This document shows positions 6,800-7,800 of a stretch of 7,800 bases of DNA, one piece after another; position 1 is the stretch's first letter; the number at the start of each line of letters is the position of its first letter. Source of the DNA: Prevotellaceae bacterium (GTDB lineage: Bacteria > Bacteroidota > Bacteroidia > Bacteroidales > UBA932). Below the pieces are notes generated by a model. That model ran no database searches. It was not told the origin of the DNA and worked only from the letters and a program-made list of their open reading frames with translations. The stretch lies in the NCBI GenBank assembly GCA_031275145.1, contig JAISPE010000381.1, positions 1 through 7,800 of the forward strand, read 5' to 3'. A program made the translations under genes and the position numbers.

Positions 6800-6841
6800 C
6801 AAAGATAACTGTAAATGTAAACATGTTATTTATTATTGATT

Positions 6842-6937
6842 ATGAAATATTTTAACATAGCGGGACCTGTAACGGTACTGAAAGGCTCAGAACAGCCGAT
6901 ACGCACGGGATCCGTACGAAGATTTAAAAGCAGATGA
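6842..6937 (+). CDS. Short 31-residue ORF, leader peptide or gene remnant
   Basis: ATG to TGA, encoding a peptide that begins MKYFNIAGPVTVLKGSEQ. Its TGA overlaps the ATG of the glycosyltransferase (ATGA), an arrangement that often allows translational coupling, and it is the first ORF after the predicted promoter. From memory, MKYFN(I/T)AGP is the usual N-terminus of Bacteroidota AAA-like ATPases of the PF14516 type. The remaining residues do not resemble them, and no P-loop follows. It may therefore be the 5' stub of a lost ATPase gene whose promoter now drives the glycosyltransferase. It could equally be a leader peptide or a chance ORF. No Shine-Dalgarno sequence is present. Confidence 0.35.
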   Translation: MKYFNIAGPVTVLKGSEQPIRTGSVRRFKSR

Positions 6938-7800
6938 AAGTAGCAGGTTTCAGTTTTATCCGTAATGCCGTCCGGTACGATTATCCGATTGTGGAAGCAA
7001 TATTGTCGATACTTCCACTATGTGACGAGTTTGTAATTGCCGCAGGTAAATCGGAAGACAGCACGCTGGAACTGATACGGAGTATCAATTCGCCTAAAAT
7101 ACGTATCATTGAAACTGTCTGGGACGATTCACTGCGGAAAGGAGGCGCCGTGCTGGCGCAGGAAACCGATAAAGCATTTCAGGCGATTTCGGATGATGCG
7201 GACTGGGCGTTTTATATTCAGGGAGACGAGTGTTTGCATGAACAGTATCACGACACTGTACGCGAAGAAATGCTTCGCTGGAAAGATGACAGAGGTGTGG
7301 ACGGACTGCTTTTTCATTACATACATTTTTACGGCTCTTATGATTACATAGGTATTGCGCCGTGGTGGTACAGGAACGAAATAAGAATCGTCCGCAATAA
7401 CAAAAACATATATTCTTACCGCGATGCCCAGGGTTTCAGAAAGGACGGGAATAAAAAATTGAATGTGAAACAGGTTGAAGCGTATATCTATCACTACGGA
7501 TGGGTAAAACATCCCTCCAACATGCAAAAGAAGATCAACAGTTTCGTCCGGCTTTACAATGAAGACACCGGAGAAAACACTCTCAAAGCCGAAGAGTTCG
7601 ATTATTCGAATATCGACGCTTTAAGCCGTTTCGACGGAACACATCCAAAAGTGATGGAAGAAAGAATCAAACGGATTAACTGGAAATTCGATCACGATAT
7701 AAGCAAACAAAACCTGCCGTTCAAATACAGATTCAAGATGCTGGTGGAAAAACTCACCGGTTACCGGATATTCGAATACCGAAACTATATAATCAAGTGA
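6934..7800 (+). CDS. GT2-like glycosyltransferase
   Basis: A 288-residue protein with the GT-A fold pattern of family 2-like transferases: MKVAGFSFIRNA at the N-terminus, a conserved acidic stretch at LCDEFVIAAGKSEDST (29-44), and IQGDECLHE (95-103), where GDE takes the place of the usual metal-binding DxD. The C-terminal half has WWYRNEIRIVRN (144-155) and HYGWVKHPSNM (187-197), which I associate with a widespread Bacteroidota glycosyltransferase family. There is no signal peptide or membrane segment, so it should act on the cytoplasmic side. It probably adds a sugar to a surface glycan, but donor and acceptor cannot be read from the sequence. The stop codon TGA is the last three bases of the window, so the gene is complete. 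The start is supported by the family N-terminus and by the ATGA overlap with the small ORF. No other glycan-cluster gene lies in the window, although one could follow beyond its end. Confidence 0.88.
   Translation: MKVAGFSFIRNAVRYDYPIVEAILSILPLCDEFVIAAGKSEDSTLELIRSINSPKIRIIETVWDDSLRKGGAVLAQETDKAFQAISDDADWAFYIQGDECLHEQYHDTVREEMLRWKDDRGVDGLLFHYIHFYGSYDYIGIAPWWYRNEIRIVRNNKNIYSYRDAQGFRKDGNKKLNVKQVEAYIYHYGWVKHPSNMQKKINSFVRLYNEDTGENTLKAEEFDYSNIDALSRFDGTHPKVMEERIKRINWKFDHDISKQNLPFKYRFKMLVEKLTGYRIFEYRNYIIK

Larger units (their letters stand above)
6549..6933. other. Divergent intergenic region
   Basis: A 385-bp space between a minus-strand and a plus-strand gene. It holds one promoter-like box for each direction, a triple tandem repeat, a 33-nt hairpin with a tandem 14-mer, and a 31-codon ORF, all listed separately. 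It is AT-rich outside the hairpin. Confidence 0.8.

Overview
The window looks like chromosomal DNA of a member of the Bacteroidota, probably Bacteroidales. Three things point there. The xylose isomerase is of the Bacteroides/Piromyces-like type. The large glucan enzyme has the synthase-phosphorylase fusion architecture typical of that phylum. The two recognisable promoters carry the TAnnTTTG -7 box of Bacteroidota, and the genes lack clear Shine-Dalgarno sequences. The assignment rests on sequence features and remembered family knowledge, not on a search.

Layout. Positions 40-1368 (minus) encode a complete xylose isomerase (xylA) with all catalytic and metal-binding residues in place. Positions 1369-2321 hold no convincing gene. 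They form a repeat-rich intergenic region with copies of an ATCCC-GTA-GGGAT palindromic element, a CCCTTATTT/AAATAAGGG nested hairpin with a partial direct copy downstream, and a roughly 150-nt stem-loop element (2018-2167) with 30-nt inverted ends that looks like a small non-autonomous mobile element. Positions 2322-6548 (minus) encode one 1408-residue protein joining a eukaryotic-type (GT3) glycogen synthase to a DUF3417/GT35 alpha-glucan phosphorylase. Positions 6549-6933 are a divergent intergenic region with a promoter on each side, a 16-bp perfect palindrome over the rightward -7 box, a triple tandem repeat, a 33-nt perfect hairpin, and a 31-codon ORF. That ORF overlaps by ATGA the start of a complete 288-residue glycosyltransferase (6934-7800, plus).

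How it fits together. The synthase-phosphorylase protein makes and breaks down storage alpha-1,4-glucan. xylA feeds pentose into the pentose phosphate pathway. Both sit on the minus strand, but 953 bp of repeats separate them, so one operon is unlikely. The plus-strand glycosyltransferase probably acts on surface polysaccharide or glycoprotein and has its own promoter. I see no defence system, CRISPR array, tRNA, rRNA or intact transposase. The genes are ordinary; the most unusual material is in the two intergenic regions.
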